Source of the DNA: Spirochaetia bacterium
GTDB taxonomy: Bacteria > Spirochaetota > Spirochaetia > Treponematales > Treponemataceae
Assembly: GCA_900769975.1 (NCBI GenBank)
Contig: CAAGIR010000082.1
Coordinates: 1-16,340 of the forward strand
Direction: 5' to 3'
Length of the DNA: 16,340 bases
The position numbers were made by a program, and so were the translations under genes. Of this stretch, positions 15,233 to 16,340 are shown piece by piece (position 1 is the first letter of the stretch; each line of letters opens with the position of its first letter). The notes below the pieces were generated by a model, which was given only the letters and a program-made list of their open reading frames with translations, did no database searches and was not told the origin of the DNA.

Positions 15233-16010
15233 TATAAAAAACCTGTTGACAGTATTTTTTTAAATATCGGGATGACAAGTGAACATAATTACCTTTTATA
15301 CCTAAAATATCTTCAATAGTATAAAATACTTCCAAATAAGTATAAGCCTTATCATCAGAAACATGAAAAGCTTGATTTTTAGCATTTTCATTTAAAAACA
15401 AATTCGCAACCGCTGAGCCGAAAATCGACGTATGACATATACTATGCTTTGTATTTATATCGTCAAAGAGAATTACTGGCTTCCCATCAAGTATTCTATT
15501 AACTAAAGTATTCGTATCCCTTTTGCTTGCAAAACCAACAGGAAGCCTCGTATCTCCAAATGTTACAGTAGGACGTATCACAGTCCAATAGAAAGAATAA
15601 TTATTACCATAATGACTCAAATATAATTCTGCATCTCTCTTATCAAAACCATATTTCCATTTCAATTTTTTTAAATCAATCGGCTCATCTTCTGTTTTGT
15701 CTTTAGCAGGATGAACATAAACAGAATCTGTTGAAATATAGACAAACTGCTTACAATGTCCATTTACGATATTCAAAGACCGGATTAATTGCTTTTTTGT
15801 AAATATTTGAGTATCAACAATGACATCAAAATCATCTGCAACTATGCATTTTGCAACACAATCATCTCTCCAATCACCTTGAATTCCTTTTACTTTTAGA
15901 TTAAAGTATTTTCCAAAAAGGGGTCTTCTACTACATACAAAAACATCCATTCCGTTTTTTGCAGCAGTTTCAGTAATAGCACCGCCAATAACGCCCTGAA
16001 AGGTTATCAT
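15210..16010 (-). pseudogene. NAD-dependent sugar epimerase/dehydratase remnant (extended SDR)
   Basis: An ORF of 266 residues, but probably not intact. Recognisable SDR features are GVIGGAITETAAKNG (second half of the glycine-rich NAD motif), VYISTDSVY at 91-98, catalytic Y120-x-x-x-K124, VIRPTVTFGDTR and FHVSDDKAYTYLEVFYTIEDILG. The expected first strand and first Gly of the nucleotide motif are missing: residues 1-5 (MITFQ) appear to come from the end of the adjacent IS. The C terminus stops soon after VHLSSRYL, where family members usually continue for tens of residues. No clear ribosome site precedes the ATG at 16010. It was probably a glycan-sugar enzyme cut by the IS on one side and by the Thoeris-side junction on the other. 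Confidence 0.65.
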
Positions 16011-16055
16011 AAAAGTACAGTCTGAAAATACCCGAAAATAAAATGAGGGTATGAG

Positions 16056-16331
16056 ATGAAGTACAGTAAAGAATTCAAGGAACAGGCAATTAAACTTTCT
16101 GATGAAATCGGATTAAAGCAGACCTGTTCACAGCTTGGAATTGCTTATGGAACTCTTGCCGATTGGCGGAAGAGTTATAACAGAGAGCGGATTTCAAAAC
16201 CGAGAGAGACCGCAGGAGAGCCTCTTACCGAGCGTGAAAAAAAACTGATGAAGGAGAATGCAGAGCTGAGGGAAGCAAATGACATTCTCAAGGAGGCCTT
16301 CCGTTTTTTCGTAAACGACCGGAAGAGGTAA
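16056..16331 (+). CDS. IS3-family transposase OrfA
   Basis: 91 residues. The N-terminal helix-turn-helix is MKYSKEFKEQAIKLSDEIGLKQTCSQLGIAYGTLADWRK; the C-terminal part (LTEREKKLMKENAELREANDILKEAFRFF) is a leucine-zipper-like coiled coil used for multimerisation. This is the regulatory and DNA-binding half of the IS3 transposase; OrfB, with the DDE catalytic core, should follow in the -1 frame, which is open to the window end (RKRPEEVSVR). It reads away from the glycan cluster and uses more GC-rich codons than the cluster, as expected for a mobile element. A GAGGGTATGAG sequence just ahead may serve as the ribosome site. Confidence 0.92.
   Translation: MKYSKEFKEQAIKLSDEIGLKQTCSQLGIAYGTLADWRKSYNRERISKPRETAGEPLTEREKKLMKENAELREANDILKEAFRFFVNDRKR
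16304..16310 (+). promoter_or_regulatory. Programmed -1 frameshift heptamer of the IS3 element
   Basis: TTTTTTC sits exactly in the zero-frame phase X-XXY-YYZ (T TTT TTC) near the orfA end. Slipping back one base enters an open frame, while the zero frame stops at 16329-16331. IS3 elements commonly make the OrfAB fusion this way. Confidence 0.75.
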
Positions 16332-16340
16332 GTGTACGGA

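Larger units (their letters stand above)
15997..16340 (+). mobile_element. Left end of an IS3-family insertion sequence (runs off the window)
   Basis: SDR homology stops at about 15996 and a TG-starting sequence begins at 15997, 59 bases before an IS3 orfA, a normal leader length for this family. An alternative terminus is the TG at 16023. The right end and orfB are outside the window, so the inverted repeats cannot be matched. Confidence 0.7.

Noticed and set aside
1..16340. CRISPR array, tRNA, rRNA or riboswitch
   Set aside because: No regularly spaced repeats, no tRNA-like cloverleaf and no conserved RNA motif noticed on either strand.

Overview
The window is a low-GC, almost entirely minus-strand surface-glycan gene cluster, bounded on both sides by insertion-sequence (IS) debris. 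A two-gene anti-phage immune module (type II Thoeris, TIR plus TM-macro) is embedded in the same transcriptional direction. Base composition, strong AGGAG-type ribosome sites, short overlapping spacing and the IS types fit a host-associated anaerobe. A Treponema-like spirochaete is my best guess and a low-GC Firmicute the alternative; no rRNA or housekeeping gene here settles it.

Layout in transcription order (right to left). At 15997-16340 a plus-strand IS3-family element begins, with complete orfA and a canonical -1 slippery site. Its end cuts the 5' end of a sugar epimerase/dehydratase remnant (15210-16010, truncated at the N terminus and probably at the C terminus). A near-consensus promoter straddles the remnant's stop codon. 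It drives the Thoeris pair: thsA (14258-15148, two TM helices plus macro domain) and thsB (13482-14246, TIR). The thsB stop overlaps the next start (TAATG), tying immunity to glycan synthesis: pyruvyltransferase-like protein, GT2 glycosyltransferase, EpsG/Wzy-like polymerase and CDP-glycerol glycerophosphotransferase-like protein.

Next comes a tightly coupled trio: HisC-like aminotransferase, IspD/TarI-like cytidylyltransferase and RpiB. I infer these make a CDP-activated, possibly amino-substituted polyol phosphate for the glycerophosphotransferase-like enzyme. A membrane O-acyltransferase follows, carrying a nine-G coding tract typical of phase-variable genes. Then come CapE, an RmlD-like reductase and a UDP-GlcNAc 2-epimerase (UDP-L-QuiNAc or UDP-L-FucNAc pathway), a NeuD/PglD-type acetyltransferase and a WbuB-type glycosyltransferase.

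The left end (1-668) is a frameshifted C-terminal fragment of an IS1182-type transposase, itself interrupted by another IS, probably IS3 family. No initiating sugar-phosphate transferase, flippase or export gene is present, so the locus is incomplete in this window.

The most unusual items are: Thoeris inside and translationally coupled to a glycan operon; a run of long perfect inverted repeats plus a frame-shifted direct repeat inside the GT2 gene; the poly-G tract; and the aminotransferase/RpiB/cytidylyltransferase set. Several starts were moved downstream because a ribosome site matches them better.
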